Positions 51,137 through 60,303 of a stretch of 64,000 nt of DNA are shown in pieces; position 1 is the stretch's first letter; every line of letters begins with the position of its first letter. The stretch is taken from positions 100,219 through 164,218 of the forward strand of contig CAIUPH010000004.1 in assembly GCA_903901015.1 (NCBI GenBank), given 5' to 3'. A program made the translations under genes and the position numbers. Source of the stretch: Candidatus Bathyarchaeota archaeon. GTDB taxonomy: Archaea > Thermoproteota > Bathyarchaeia > Bathyarchaeales > Bathycorpusculaceae. The notes under the pieces were generated by a model. The model saw only the letters and a program-made list of their open reading frames with translations. It was not told the origin of the DNA and made no database searches.

Positions 51137-51478
51137 TTAGAAGACGCCAAGCACCTTAACCAACATGACCGCGATTGAAGCGACTGTTACCAAGAACATG
51201 ATTTTTCCCTTAGATTTACCTAAGCCGCCTGATTCTCCTTCGGTGGGAGTAAACTCGTATTCTTTAACTTCTTTAGACTTAGAGTTTATCCGCACTTTAG
51301 CGCTCGACTTAAGAGACGTCATTTCAACAACGTAGAGTTCCCCATCAAGAGACACCTTCATGGGGGTCCAACTGCACTTGTAGCCCAACCGCTTAAGGAA
51401 GTCCACTGTCAAAGCCGTAGCATTTTCGGCGTCGAACCGTGAAATCTCTGGTGAAACCTCGGTTGGTTCAGTAGACAT
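51137..51478 (-). CDS. hypothetical tail-anchored protein, 113 aa
   Basis: ATG 51478 (MSTEPTEV). Residues 10-80 form an alpha/beta domain (FLKRLGYKCSWTPMKVSLDGELYVVEMTSL) and the last 20 residues (IMFLVTVASIAVMLVKVLGVF) are a hydrophobic anchor. The soluble domain would face the cytoplasm. No family recognised. Confidence 0.58.
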   Translation of the reverse strand: MSTEPTEVSPEISRFDAENATALTVDFLKRLGYKCSWTPMKVSLDGELYVVEMTSLKSSAKVRINSKSKEVKEYEFTPTEGESGGLGKSKGKIMFLVTVASIAVMLVKVLGVF

Positions 51479-51617
51479 TGATCCTTCACGCGATGCCTGG
51501 AACAAGCTATACAATCAAATTGGTCACGGCAAAAGGAACCTCAGTCGTGACATCAGCAATAATGTACAGCCCATAGTTTGGGTTCTCATTTTGTAAAGTT
51601 TCTAAAGTCAGGTTTTG

Positions 51618-52682
51618 TTATTTGCTTTTGGATTTCTCGTAGGCTTTTGCGATGGCTTCGCTGGTTAACACACCCACAACCTTCTTTGGGGATTGCTTGT
51701 CAACGACTGGGATTAAATCGATTTTTTCGCGTGCCATAATCTTGTTGGCTTCAAGAATTGATTCATCCTCGACTATTGAAATGTTCTTCAGCGGCATCTC
51801 CTCAACCGCAAGAGCGCCGCGCTCCTCAGGTTTAACCTTCATCAACTCACTCCAAGTCACGACACCCTCGAAAACGCCGTCTTTCTCCACCAGCACGTCG
51901 TGGTAGCGGTTCTTGAACATGACTTCTAGGGCTTCAGCGATGCTTTGCTGTCGGTTCACTGAACCGAACTCAGATACCATAACATCCTTAACCCGTACGC
52001 CAGCCAAAGTCGTGGAAATAATGGTTTGCTCCGCTTCTTCACTGGCGCCAATGTAAACAAAAACTCCCACCAAAATCAACAGGAAATTGAGCCAGAAGCC
52101 TATGATAACCATGGCGATGCCGAAGATTTTTCCAATGTAAACCGCGTACCTTGTCGCGTCAGAATACTTCAAGCGTTCAGTAAGAAGTGCCCTGAAAACT
52201 CTTCCGCCGTCCATGGGAAACGCTGGAATCAAGTTGAAAGCCCCAAGAAGAATGTTCAACGTGGCTAAATCCGTCAGGGGGTTTCCAGTAATGGTTGTGA
52301 ATGTGGCGAGCGTGAATGCCTGCGTCGAAGTTAACAAGCTAACGGCTAAGAGTGCAACACCCAAAACCAGACTCGTAAGCGGTCCAGCAACCGCCATACG
52401 CCACTCCTGCGATGGGTTGTCGGTGATTTCTTCAATTTCGGAAACTCCGCCGATGGGGTAGAGAATGATTTTTCGAACTTTAATTCCATAGTGCCTTGCT
52501 ATGATGGAGTGTGCGAGTTCATGGAAAACCACGAAGACAAACAGGAACAGAACGATGAAGAACGTGTAAAACTGCATCGTCGGAATAGATAGGATGAGAA
52601 CTGCGATGATTAAAAGAATGAACGTGAAATGTAGTTCGATTGGGATTCCCCAAGCGGAACCTATCTTAAAAGAATATCGCAT
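51618..52682 (-). CDS. site-2 protease (M50) with two CBS domains
   Basis: 354 aa. Membrane zinc protease: HELAHSIIARH carries the HExxH motif in an early helix, and NLIPAFPMDGGRV the second zinc ligand motif. Two CBS domains (about residues 235-345, with VKDVMVSEFGSV and REKIDLIPVVDK) sense nucleotides. Family members cleave membrane-bound regulators. No obvious substrate gene is adjacent. Confidence 0.92.
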   Translation of the reverse strand: MRYSFKIGSAWGIPIELHFTFILLIIAVLILSIPTMQFYTFFIVLFLFVFVVFHELAHSIIARHYGIKVRKIILYPIGGVSEIEEITDNPSQEWRMAVAGPLTSLVLGVALLAVSLLTSTQAFTLATFTTITGNPLTDLATLNILLGAFNLIPAFPMDGGRVFRALLTERLKYSDATRYAVYIGKIFGIAMVIIGFWLNFLLILVGVFVYIGASEEAEQTIISTTLAGVRVKDVMVSEFGSVNRQQSIAEALEVMFKNRYHDVLVEKDGVFEGVVTWSELMKVKPEERGALAVEEMPLKNISIVEDESILEANKIMAREKIDLIPVVDKQSPKKVVGVLTSEAIAKAYEKSKSK

Positions 52683-52868
52683 AAAATAAAGTGGGGGCAG
52701 TTGGTTTTTAAAGTTTCGACAAACGATGTTTTTGATGCAGTTTCATCAAAAGTTGGCTCGTAACAGTTTTCGGCAGGTTTTTCCAAAAAATTCTAATAGC
52801 GACCCGTTGTATGAACGCTCGTTGGTTAAGCAACCATTAACGGTAAGTGTCAAGAGAGGGAGAAATGC

Positions 52869-53366
52869 ATGAATAAAAAAATTGGTTTAATCGTTTCTGT
52901 CTTATTAATCTGTGTTTTAGGCGCGGCAATCTATGCTACATCCATTGTGTCGCCATCTCAGCGGCCCACGAAGGAACTGGAATTTACGGTCAGCGGTTCA
53001 AGTGACTGCCTGAGGTTTCTGAATAATTCAGTGCCGACAATTTATGTGCCGTTCACTGTGGCGGCGCACCAGAACATGCAGCTCACGGTTAACTGTACAA
53101 AGATGCCCGGCGGCGTAAACGGTTGGACGGACGTGTACGTCTACAATGGCTACTGGAACGGCGGAACCAACAACACCTGCATCTCAAGCGACATATACCC
53201 GATTCTAAACGACATACAGAGCACAGAACTCGCAATACGCCTAAACAGTCCCTTCACAGAAACCTTCGGAGCATCATCAACCCTGCAGAGCTACACCGTG
53301 TTCTTTGTTGTGCCTCCAGGCGGGCAGCAAGCAACATTCCACGTAACATTAAAACCGGCGGTTTAA
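52869..53366 (+). CDS. secreted or membrane-anchored beta protein, 165 aa
   Basis: An N-terminal hydrophobic segment (residues 5-26) looks like a signal or anchor, followed by a beta-rich extracellular part with several N-glycosylation-type sequons (NNS, NCT, NTC). No catalytic motif recognised. ATG 52869 follows GAGGGAG. It lies 58 bp before a second secreted protein gene on the same strand. Confidence 0.65.
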   Translation: MNKKIGLIVSVLLICVLGAAIYATSIVSPSQRPTKELEFTVSGSSDCLRFLNNSVPTIYVPFTVAAHQNMQLTVNCTKMPGGVNGWTDVYVYNGYWNGGTNNTCISSDIYPILNDIQSTELAIRLNSPFTETFGASSTLQSYTVFFVVPPGGQQATFHVTLKPAV

Positions 53367-53424
53367 CCATCTTTTTTACTTTTTTAGCCAAACTATAATA
53401 AACAGAAAAACTGGACTATTCTTC

Positions 53425-54279
53425 ATGGGAATTCACTATAGTAAACTTTTTGTGGTTATCTGCATCGCAGTTTTGATTGTTTTTGTAGCGCCCAGCGTTT
53501 ATGTGGTTGCTGCAGAATCTTCTACAGCTAAACCTGTTGTACCAGCCTTCACTGCAAAGTTAGTTGACCGCTCCTACAATGTACCCGCCGCATCCTCAGT
53601 TGATTCCTACACAGGGCAAACCCTTACTACGCCTGCTCACCGAGTTGAAAACTACACCATAGACGTAACGATTCAAAAACCAGGCTTTCTAAGTGGAGGA
53701 GACACTGGGGGCTTCTGTTATAACGTTCGCGTTAAGGGACATTTTGGTGTTGATTGGTTCAACTTTTACCGCATAGGTGAGGGTCCGAAGCTCTCAAACT
53801 ATTCGAACTCTGTAACACTGACTTATATTTTAGACTTAATCACGCCGGAGAACGAACCAGCTTATCCCTCCAGAAACAATGATTTGGTTACCAGCGCTAA
53901 TTCTATTTCGGAGGTTCCGCCAAACTCTCAGCTTGACTTTCAGGTTGAAGCAATGACGGGTTACTGGACCCGTACAATCCAATTTGATTCAGAGCATTTT
54001 GTTGCTCAAGAAAGTGGATGGAGCAACACACAAACCGTAACCATCCCGGGTAATTCACCAACACCTTCACCGAATAATTACGTTTCGCCAACGCAAGCCA
54101 TGCCAACCGTCAACACTGGACCAATCATCAATACTTATCTGGGTTTAGACTATGGTGAAGTCATAATCATAGCCATTTTAGCTGTAATCGCTGTATTGTT
54201 GGTTATTCTGATAATGGTTATTCACCAACGAAAGCCAACTAAACAGCAGCAGGATTCAGTCTGCAATACGGTTAAATAA
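53425..54279 (+). CDS. surface protein with signal peptide and C-terminal anchor
   Basis: 284 aa. N-terminal hydrophobic helix (residues 7-29), an extracellular beta-rich domain with NYTI and NYS sequons, a proline/serine/threonine linker (NSPTPSPNN), then a membrane helix (about residues 245-267, VIIIAILAVIAVLLVILIM) and a basic tail. Typical of archaeal envelope proteins. Probably paired with the preceding secreted gene. Confidence 0.68.
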   Translation: MGIHYSKLFVVICIAVLIVFVAPSVYVVAAESSTAKPVVPAFTAKLVDRSYNVPAASSVDSYTGQTLTTPAHRVENYTIDVTIQKPGFLSGGDTGGFCYNVRVKGHFGVDWFNFYRIGEGPKLSNYSNSVTLTYILDLITPENEPAYPSRNNDLVTSANSISEVPPNSQLDFQVEAMTGYWTRTIQFDSEHFVAQESGWSNTQTVTIPGNSPTPSPNNYVSPTQAMPTVNTGPIINTYLGLDYGEVIIIAILAVIAVLLVILIMVIHQRKPTKQQQDSVCNTVK

Positions 54280-54313
54280 CTGCTCTGGGCTAAGTTTATT
54301 TGAGGTTGTCGGT

Positions 54314-54688
54314 TTGTCTGAATTTGTTTGGAATAAACCTGTTTTGTGCATTTTTAAGGAGCGGGATGTTAACCCTGAAATTGACCCGTTCGTTGTTGTG
54401 AAAGCAAAAAAATTAACCATAACTAAGGGCGCAGACGCCAAGTTTTCTGGCAGCATACTGGATTTCTTTACGCTTATGGGAGATGCCGACTACTTGACAA
54501 CTAAAGAAGGCGTAGCGGACCATTACGTGATGTGCTGGTTTGACGATACCGAGATGGATACGACTAAGGATTTGAGGCGTATAAGGGGCGTAACGTTCAA
54601 TGGGAAAACTGCCTGTGCCGCGAACGAGAAAACTGGCAAGAGAACCTATAACGCTTCTTTCAAGGCTGAACACGCCAAACTAAAGTGA
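54314..54688 (+). CDS. hypothetical protein, 124 aa
   Basis: Soluble alpha/beta protein starting at TTG 54314 with one DUF-like pattern: FVVVKAKKLTITKGADAKFSG and EMDTTKDLRRIRGVTFNGKTACAANEKTGK. I do not recognise a family. It follows the surface-protein gene by 35 bp and may be co-transcribed. Confidence 0.55.
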   Translation: MSEFVWNKPVLCIFKERDVNPEIDPFVVVKAKKLTITKGADAKFSGSILDFFTLMGDADYLTTKEGVADHYVMCWFDDTEMDTTKDLRRIRGVTFNGKTACAANEKTGKRTYNASFKAEHAKLK

Positions 54689-54828
54689 CTTTTCCACTTT
54701 TTGGTCAGCCATTAACCGTTTAGCAGAAATTTAAAACAGAATTATTTTGCGATGGATACACAGCATTTTGAACTGGCAATGCTCTCTTGTGTTAACTTTT
54801 TATTTTTTTTCTCTAAGGAGAGCCCAGT

Positions 54829-55038
54829 TTATTGGTTTATTCCTTTAATGACTAAAAAAAGGTGTGCAAAAATTATCAGACTAGCCACATATCCCAACCA
54901 ATCTGGAACCCTGAAACCATTGTAACTGGCGTAATTATAATCGGGAGTAATACTACCCACAATTACCATAGAAACCAAAATTGCAAAACCAATCGCAATA
55001 ACAATTACTCCCACCACTAACCTAAAATTGGCTTTCAT
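54829..55038 (-). CDS. small membrane protein, 69 aa
   Basis: Two hydrophobic helices (about residues 5-27 and 45-65) with a short extracellular loop containing a tyrosine-rich NYASYNG. ATG 55038 is preferred; GTG 55095 would add a basic head. No function. It is divergent from the fwd operon, with about 180 bp between. Confidence 0.5.
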   Translation of the reverse strand: MKANFRLVVGVIVIAIGFAILVSMVIVGSITPDYNYASYNGFRVPDWLGYVASLIIFAHLFLVIKGINQ

Positions 55039-55218
55039 TTTTTCACTAATGATGTATTTGTTTTGACCTTTCTTAAAAAATTTGGAACCACGCACAACTT
55101 GGTATTTTATGGTATTCTGTTTGCTTGTATCGACGTAGTTGCTTCAATAATTCTGCTCCCAATTCTGATTATTCTTAAATATAACTGGATAAATTTCTAT
55201 TGGGTAAGGTCGTAGACC

Positions 55219-55620
55219 ATGGTGGAGCAAAAGTTAAAGGCTACTCTAATTACTGGTAGGACAATCGATCAGGGCGTTGGGAAAGAAATGGGCAAGGGCT
55301 CAATCGAGTACTTTGAAAGTTCTTCTGTTTGTTTTATGGATAAAGCCGACATGATCCAACTTGGCATAAAGAGCGGAAGCAACGTTCAAGTATCCTCCAA
55401 GTACGGGTCAGTCATCGTTAAAGCAAAGAAGACAACACGCGGCGCCAGTCCCGGCTTGGTTTTCATCCCCTGCGGCTTATGGGCAAACGCCATCTGCGGC
55501 GACGAAACCTTCGGCATGGGCATGCCAATGTTCAAAGGCTTCACAGTAGAAGTCCAAGCAGCCCCAAACGAACCTGTCTTGACCTTAAATGAACTTCTCA
55601 AAAAAGAGTATGGACGGTAA
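55219..55620 (+). CDS. fwdD: formylmethanofuran dehydrogenase subunit D
   Basis: 133 aa. Molybdopterin-dinucleotide-binding fold: LITGRTIDQGVGKEMGK at the start and SKYGSVIVKAKKT and FIPCGLWANAICG later. It completes the cofactor site of FwdB. First gene of the fwdDBAC operon; a TATA-like CTTAAATATA lies at about 55174-55183, giving a leader of perhaps 12 bases. Confidence 0.9.
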   Translation: MVEQKLKATLITGRTIDQGVGKEMGKGSIEYFESSSVCFMDKADMIQLGIKSGSNVQVSSKYGSVIVKAKKTTRGASPGLVFIPCGLWANAICGDETFGMGMPMFKGFTVEVQAAPNEPVLTLNELLKKEYGR

Positions 55621-55625
55621 CTAAA

Positions 55626-57179
55626 ATGACCTCAGAAGTTAAATCAGTCGTTTGTCCAATATGCGGTTGCTTATGCGACGACCTTGAAGTAACCGTGGAA
55701 AATAACGAGATTGTTAAAATGAAGAATGGCTGCTCAGTCTGCGAAGCCAAGATGGTTCACGGCTACAAGAGCGAAGAACGCATCTTAAAGCCCATGATCC
55801 GAAAAGACGGCGAATTAGTCCCAGTGTCGATGGATGAAGCAGTGAAAAAAGCCGCCAAGATTCTTACAGACGCAAAGTACCCACTCCTGTTTGGCTGGAG
55901 CAGTTCAACCAGCGAAGCACAGCGCATAGGCGTAGAGTTAGCTGAAGAATTAGGTTCAGCATTAGATAACTGCTGCAGTGTATGCCATGGACCATCCGTT
56001 ATGGCTACACAGGAAATCGGAATACCCGCAAGCACGCTTGGCCAAATCCGCCACCGCGCAGACCTTATTGTTTACTGGGCATGTAATCCATGGACTTCTC
56101 ACCCAAGACACCTCGAACGCTACACCAGCTTCACTGATGGACGTTTCGAGAAGAGCGAGTGGAAGAGCTACATGCAGAAGATGAAGGGCGACGCAAGCAT
56201 GAAGAAAGTGCAAGCTGCGTCCAAACGAATAATCGGCAGCACAATTCCAGCGATGCGTCCAGACGCATGTGCTCTTAATGCGCCGCCTCAAACGATGCAG
56301 AAAGAAGGCCGCAAACTCATCGTCGTCGACGTCAGGAAAACCATGACGGCTGACGCAGCGGACTATTTTATCCAGGTTCAACCAAACAAAGACTACGAAA
56401 TAATCGAGGCTCTACGGTGTTTAGTAGGCGACCAAGAACTGGATGTTGACACAGTCGGCGGAGTCAAAGTGGAATACTTAAAAGACGTTGCAGATGCAAT
56501 GGTGAACTGCGAGTTCGGCGTAATCTTCTTCGGTTTAGGCTTAACTCAGAGCGCAGGCAGATTTAGAAACATCGAAAACGCAATCGCCCTAACAAGGGAC
56601 CTTAACCGAAAAACAAAATTCGTAATCTCACCCATGCGAGGACACTTCAACGTAACCGGTGCAAACGTGGTTTTCGCTTGGTCAACAGGCTACCCATACG
56701 CACTCGACTTCTCACAAGGGTACCCACAGTACAACCCTGGCGAATTCACAACCATCGACCTGCTAAGACGCGGCGACAACGACGCAACACTTGTCATTTC
56801 CGCAGATCCAGGCGCTCACTTTCCCAAAGCCGCAGTTCAAAACATGATGAAGCACCCCTTAATCACCATTAACCCAGACATGAACGCCATCTCAAGACTC
56901 GGCGACGTTGTGTTTCCAACACAGTGGTGCGGAATAGAATGCGAAGGAACAGCTTACCGCATGGATCACGTTCCGATTATGCTACGCAAAGTCGTTGAGC
57001 CACCAAAGGGCATTCTAAACGACGAGGAACTGCTGAAACGAATACTTGCCGAAGTTAGAGTAATTAAAGGTAAAAACCCCGACACCGAAACCAAAGCTGA
57101 AGTTAAAGAACGCAACAAACTGGCGCCCAGAATCGAAATTAAGCAAAGAAAGAAAGCGAAAAAAGTGGAGGTTGCTTAA
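55626..57179 (+). CDS. fwdB: formylmethanofuran dehydrogenase subunit B
   Basis: 517 aa. Catalytic subunit holding the Mo/W-bis-MGD site. N-terminal cysteines CPICGCLC and the later NGCSVC bind a 4Fe-4S cluster, and the metal ligand is the cysteine in NCCSVCHGPS (cysteine, not selenocysteine). VKNPVSxxx-type and TRDLNRKTKFVISPMRGH segments match the family. Reduces CO2 to formate, which FwdA condenses with methanofuran. Mo or W cannot be read from the sequence. Confidence 0.92.
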   Translation: MTSEVKSVVCPICGCLCDDLEVTVENNEIVKMKNGCSVCEAKMVHGYKSEERILKPMIRKDGELVPVSMDEAVKKAAKILTDAKYPLLFGWSSSTSEAQRIGVELAEELGSALDNCCSVCHGPSVMATQEIGIPASTLGQIRHRADLIVYWACNPWTSHPRHLERYTSFTDGRFEKSEWKSYMQKMKGDASMKKVQAASKRIIGSTIPAMRPDACALNAPPQTMQKEGRKLIVVDVRKTMTADAADYFIQVQPNKDYEIIEALRCLVGDQELDVDTVGGVKVEYLKDVADAMVNCEFGVIFFGLGLTQSAGRFRNIENAIALTRDLNRKTKFVISPMRGHFNVTGANVVFAWSTGYPYALDFSQGYPQYNPGEFTTIDLLRRGDNDATLVISADPGAHFPKAAVQNMMKHPLITINPDMNAISRLGDVVFPTQWCGIECEGTAYRMDHVPIMLRKVVEPPKGILNDEELLKRILAEVRVIKGKNPDTETKAEVKERNKLAPRIEIKQRKKAKKVEVA

Positions 57180-58877
57180 ATGACTGAGTTACTCATAAAA
57201 AACGGCTTCGTCTTCGACCCCATCAACAAGATTAACGGGGAAAAAATGGATATAGCCATCAAAGACGGCAAAATTGTCCATAAAGTTAGCGGCAAAGCCC
57301 AAGTTGTTGACGCCTCAGGCTTAACAGTTATGCCCGGCGGCGTTGATATTCACACTCACATTGCAGGCGGAGAAGTTAACACAGGCAGAATAATACGTCC
57401 AGACGACCACGTTAAAGACGTAGAACGCAAAACCGCCATGACCCGTTGCGGCACAGGCTACTCTATCCCATCCACTTTCACCACGGGTTACCGTTATTCA
57501 CGCATGGGTTACACAACCGTTATGAACCCTTCAATGGCGCCTCTTGAAGCCAAGCACACTCATGAAGAATTAAACGACATACCGCTGCTCGATAAAGCCA
57601 CTTATCCGTTGATAGGTGACTGGTGGTTTGTGCTGGAAAATTTGGCTAAAGGCGACATCGTAGAATGCGCTAAACATGTTGCTTGGATGCTGGATATAAC
57701 TAAGGGTTACGCCATAAAAATCGTTAACCCAGGAGGATTAGAATCTTGGGGTTTTGGCCACAACGTTCACAGCATCGATGACCAAGTTCCCAACTTCTGC
57801 ATTACCCCACGCGAAATCGTGACTGGACTAGCAAGAGTCAACGCGTTGCTAAACCTGCCTCACTCTATACATCTTCATACTAACAATCTGGGATTACCAG
57901 GCAACTACACCACAACGCTCGATACGATGAAGGCGCTGGAAAGCGTGCCATACAATGGCAAACCAGTTTGCCACATAACACACCTGCAGTTCGCAAGCTT
58001 CGCAGGCGACGGTTGGGCACACTTCCAATCAGCCTCAGAAGAAATATCCAGCTACATCAACGCCCACAACCACTTGACCTTCGACATGGGGCAAGTCATA
58101 TTCACAGACACCACAACCATGACTGCCGACGGTCCCTTCGAGTTTTCCCTCTACGAGCTGGGCGGCCACAACAAATGGGTCAACAGCGACGTTGAAACCG
58201 AAACCAGCGGCGGAATCATACCTTTCCACTACAAGAAAAACAGCCCAGTAAACGCGTTGCAATGGTCCATCGGATTGGAATTGGCTCTGCTAATTAAGGA
58301 TCCTTGGAAAATGTTTATGACAACCGATCACCCCAACGGCGGACCCTTCTTTGCTTACCCACGTGTTCTCGCTTGGCTATACAGCAAGAAAGCGCGTGAA
58401 GCAACACTTAAGCACTGTAACAAGAAAGCCCAGAAAAAGAGCCTGCTCCCAACAATTGATCGTGAAATGACGCTCTATGAAATAGCCATCATGACCCGTG
58501 CAGGTCAAGCAAAAGCGCTGGGACTACCGAACAAAGGGCAGCTTGGCGTTGGCGCAGATGCGGACGTTGCAATATTCAACATTAACCCTGAAACAATGGA
58601 TATAGCCCAGCAATTCAAGGCGGCACGCAAAGCCTTCAAACACGCGGCGTACACAATTAAAGACGGCAAAGTTGTTGTGAAAGACGGCGAAGTCGTGAAC
58701 AACACTACACCTGGCAGAACCATGTGGCTTGATGTCCAAACCAAAGACCCCTGCGTAATTGACGAGGAAATGAGACGCAAATTCAAGCAGTACTGGACAA
58801 TTGAATACGACAATTACCCAGTGTTCGACCATTACCTGAGGGTTCCAGAAAAATTAACCGTAAAGGCAAGTGTCTAA
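57180..58877 (+). CDS. fwdA: formylmethanofuran dehydrogenase subunit A
   Basis: 565 aa. Amidohydrolase superfamily: VDIHTHIAGGEVNTGR holds the first zinc histidines, LPHSIHLHTNNLG and HITHLQF further ligands, and MTTDHPNGGPF the catalytic aspartate. Joins formate to the methanofuran amine. Starts one base after fwdB, so the subunits are made in step. Confidence 0.93.
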   Translation: MTELLIKNGFVFDPINKINGEKMDIAIKDGKIVHKVSGKAQVVDASGLTVMPGGVDIHTHIAGGEVNTGRIIRPDDHVKDVERKTAMTRCGTGYSIPSTFTTGYRYSRMGYTTVMNPSMAPLEAKHTHEELNDIPLLDKATYPLIGDWWFVLENLAKGDIVECAKHVAWMLDITKGYAIKIVNPGGLESWGFGHNVHSIDDQVPNFCITPREIVTGLARVNALLNLPHSIHLHTNNLGLPGNYTTTLDTMKALESVPYNGKPVCHITHLQFASFAGDGWAHFQSASEEISSYINAHNHLTFDMGQVIFTDTTTMTADGPFEFSLYELGGHNKWVNSDVETETSGGIIPFHYKKNSPVNALQWSIGLELALLIKDPWKMFMTTDHPNGGPFFAYPRVLAWLYSKKAREATLKHCNKKAQKKSLLPTIDREMTLYEIAIMTRAGQAKALGLPNKGQLGVGADADVAIFNINPETMDIAQQFKAARKAFKHAAYTIKDGKVVVKDGEVVNNTTPGRTMWLDVQTKDPCVIDEEMRRKFKQYWTIEYDNYPVFDHYLRVPEKLTVKASV

Positions 58878-58878
58878 A

Positions 58879-59691
58879 ATGATAATTCTAATCTCCAAAC
58901 GAAAATTCGATGTCCCAGTTCAAGCAGCATGCATAAGCCCAGACGTATTCAAAGGCAAAACAACCGCTGAAATCGCAAACATGCCTGTCACCGAAGGAAA
59001 CCGTAACCTGAAACTCGGCGACCTCTTCGAAATCCAAGAAGATAACCTTGAAACCCCATACATCACCATCAACGGAGACGCAGGCAAAGTCAAACGAATC
59101 GGCTCCAATATGAAAACAGGCGAAATCGTCGTCAACGGCGACTGCGGCATGCACACAGGCGAGAAAATGGCAGGCGGCAAAATCACGGTAAACGGCAACA
59201 TAGGCGGCTGGTCGGGAAACGACATGAAAGGCGGTTTAATCGAAGTCCACGGCGACGCAGGCGACTACTTGGCTTCACCCTACAGAGGCACAGCTACAGG
59301 CATGAAGGGCGGCGTAATAATTGTTGACGGCAAAGTCGGAAGCGACTCCGGATGCTACCTGCACGGCGGCGTACTCAAAATCAAGGGCGGCGCAGGCAGG
59401 TTCCTTGGCTACCACATGAGCGACGGCGTAATCCTTGTCGACAAAGAAGTTGATGTTCGCCCAGGCGCATGTATGACCGGCGGCAAAATCGTAATCACAG
59501 GCACAGTAGAAGAAGTTATGCCATCATTCACAATCGACAGTGTTAAACCCAAAGTAAAAATCGACGACACCACAAACGTCGCAGGACCCTTCTACGTGTT
59601 TTTAGGCGACCTCGCAGAGCACGGTACGGGCAAAATCTTCGTTAACAAAGCATGCAACCCGCAAATGAAATTCTACGAAAAATACCTCTAA
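58879..59691 (+). CDS. fwdC: formylmethanofuran dehydrogenase subunit C
   Basis: 270 aa of glycine-rich beta-helix repeats (KMKTGEIVVNGDCGMHTG, GGKITVNGNIGG and GGVIIVDGKVGSDSG), the GltB-like domain that links FwdA and FwdB. ATG 58879 directly follows the fwdA stop; a GTG at 58870 overlaps that stop. fwdE, F and G (electron transfer) are not in the window after it. Confidence 0.92.
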   Translation: MIILISKRKFDVPVQAACISPDVFKGKTTAEIANMPVTEGNRNLKLGDLFEIQEDNLETPYITINGDAGKVKRIGSNMKTGEIVVNGDCGMHTGEKMAGGKITVNGNIGGWSGNDMKGGLIEVHGDAGDYLASPYRGTATGMKGGVIIVDGKVGSDSGCYLHGGVLKIKGGAGRFLGYHMSDGVILVDKEVDVRPGACMTGGKIVITGTVEEVMPSFTIDSVKPKVKIDDTTNVAGPFYVFLGDLAEHGTGKIFVNKACNPQMKFYEKYL

Positions 59692-59720
59692 TCTTTTCCT
59701 TTTTTCAAGCTAAATTTATT

Positions 59721-59868
59721 AGACCTTAGTCGTAATTGGCTACACTGGCGAAAATCACAAAATTTCCACCATTACCTATCCACTCAGATACGCTTTTCAC
59801 AAGATACCCACCACTAAACTACGAAAAAATCATAGTTTTTCTAGCACAACTAATTATGACTAAGGTCT
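59721..59868. repeat. 19-bp inverted repeat pair after fwdC
   Basis: Arms 59721-59739 and 59850-59868 agree in 17 of 19 positions (AGACCTTAGTC core), separated by 110 bp, with weaker similarity continuing inward. It lies between the fwd operon stop and the small membrane gene. Confidence 0.55.
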
Positions 59869-59872
59869 GCTC

Positions 59873-60115
59873 TTATTTTTGGAAGCTCTTTAACACTTTT
59901 CTTTTATCCAGGAAACTTATGAGAATCACTACTAGAAATGCAAGCAGGATTGTGGCTCCAACCATCGAGATGATGGCGAGGTAAATATCGATGGATTTCT
60001 TTAAGACGATATACCCGTAAAAATTGCTCACTGCACCGAAGACAAAGAATGCCTCTAACGCTAAGAGGCCTGCGATGGCTAATCGGTCGTTGTTTTTTCT
60101 TTTTTGCGGGGTTAT
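59873..60115 (-). CDS. small two-helix membrane protein with apparent ATA start
   Basis: The frame opens without ATG, GTG or TTG; ATA 60115 follows GGAG by nine bases. The 80-aa product begins with a basic segment (MTPQKRKNNDR), then a helix (LAIAGLLALEAFFVFGAVS), a loop and a second helix (IISMVGATILLAFLVVILISF), and ends with a basic tail. Layout and start resemble the element gene at 4881. An upstream ATG frame of 19 codons ends in the overlapping TAA, so reinitiation is possible. The rest of 59692-60303 is otherwise gene-free. Confidence 0.5.
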   Translation of the reverse strand: MTPQKRKNNDRLAIAGLLALEAFFVFGAVSNFYGYIVLKKSIDIYLAIISMVGATILLAFLVVILISFLDKRKVLKSFQK

Positions 60116-60303
60116 TTTGGTTCTCTCCTGTGAAAACTTGGATTATTAAGTTGGATCAGATGACGAGGCATATATGCAAAGCTGACGTTTTAAATTTTGT
60201 CTTACAGGTGAACGTGAACCATTTTTGGTTTCAGCATCGTTGAGGTAGCCGAATGCCTTATCAGATGCGCTGGGTTCAAAAAACACGGAAACAGAGGATA
60301 AGT

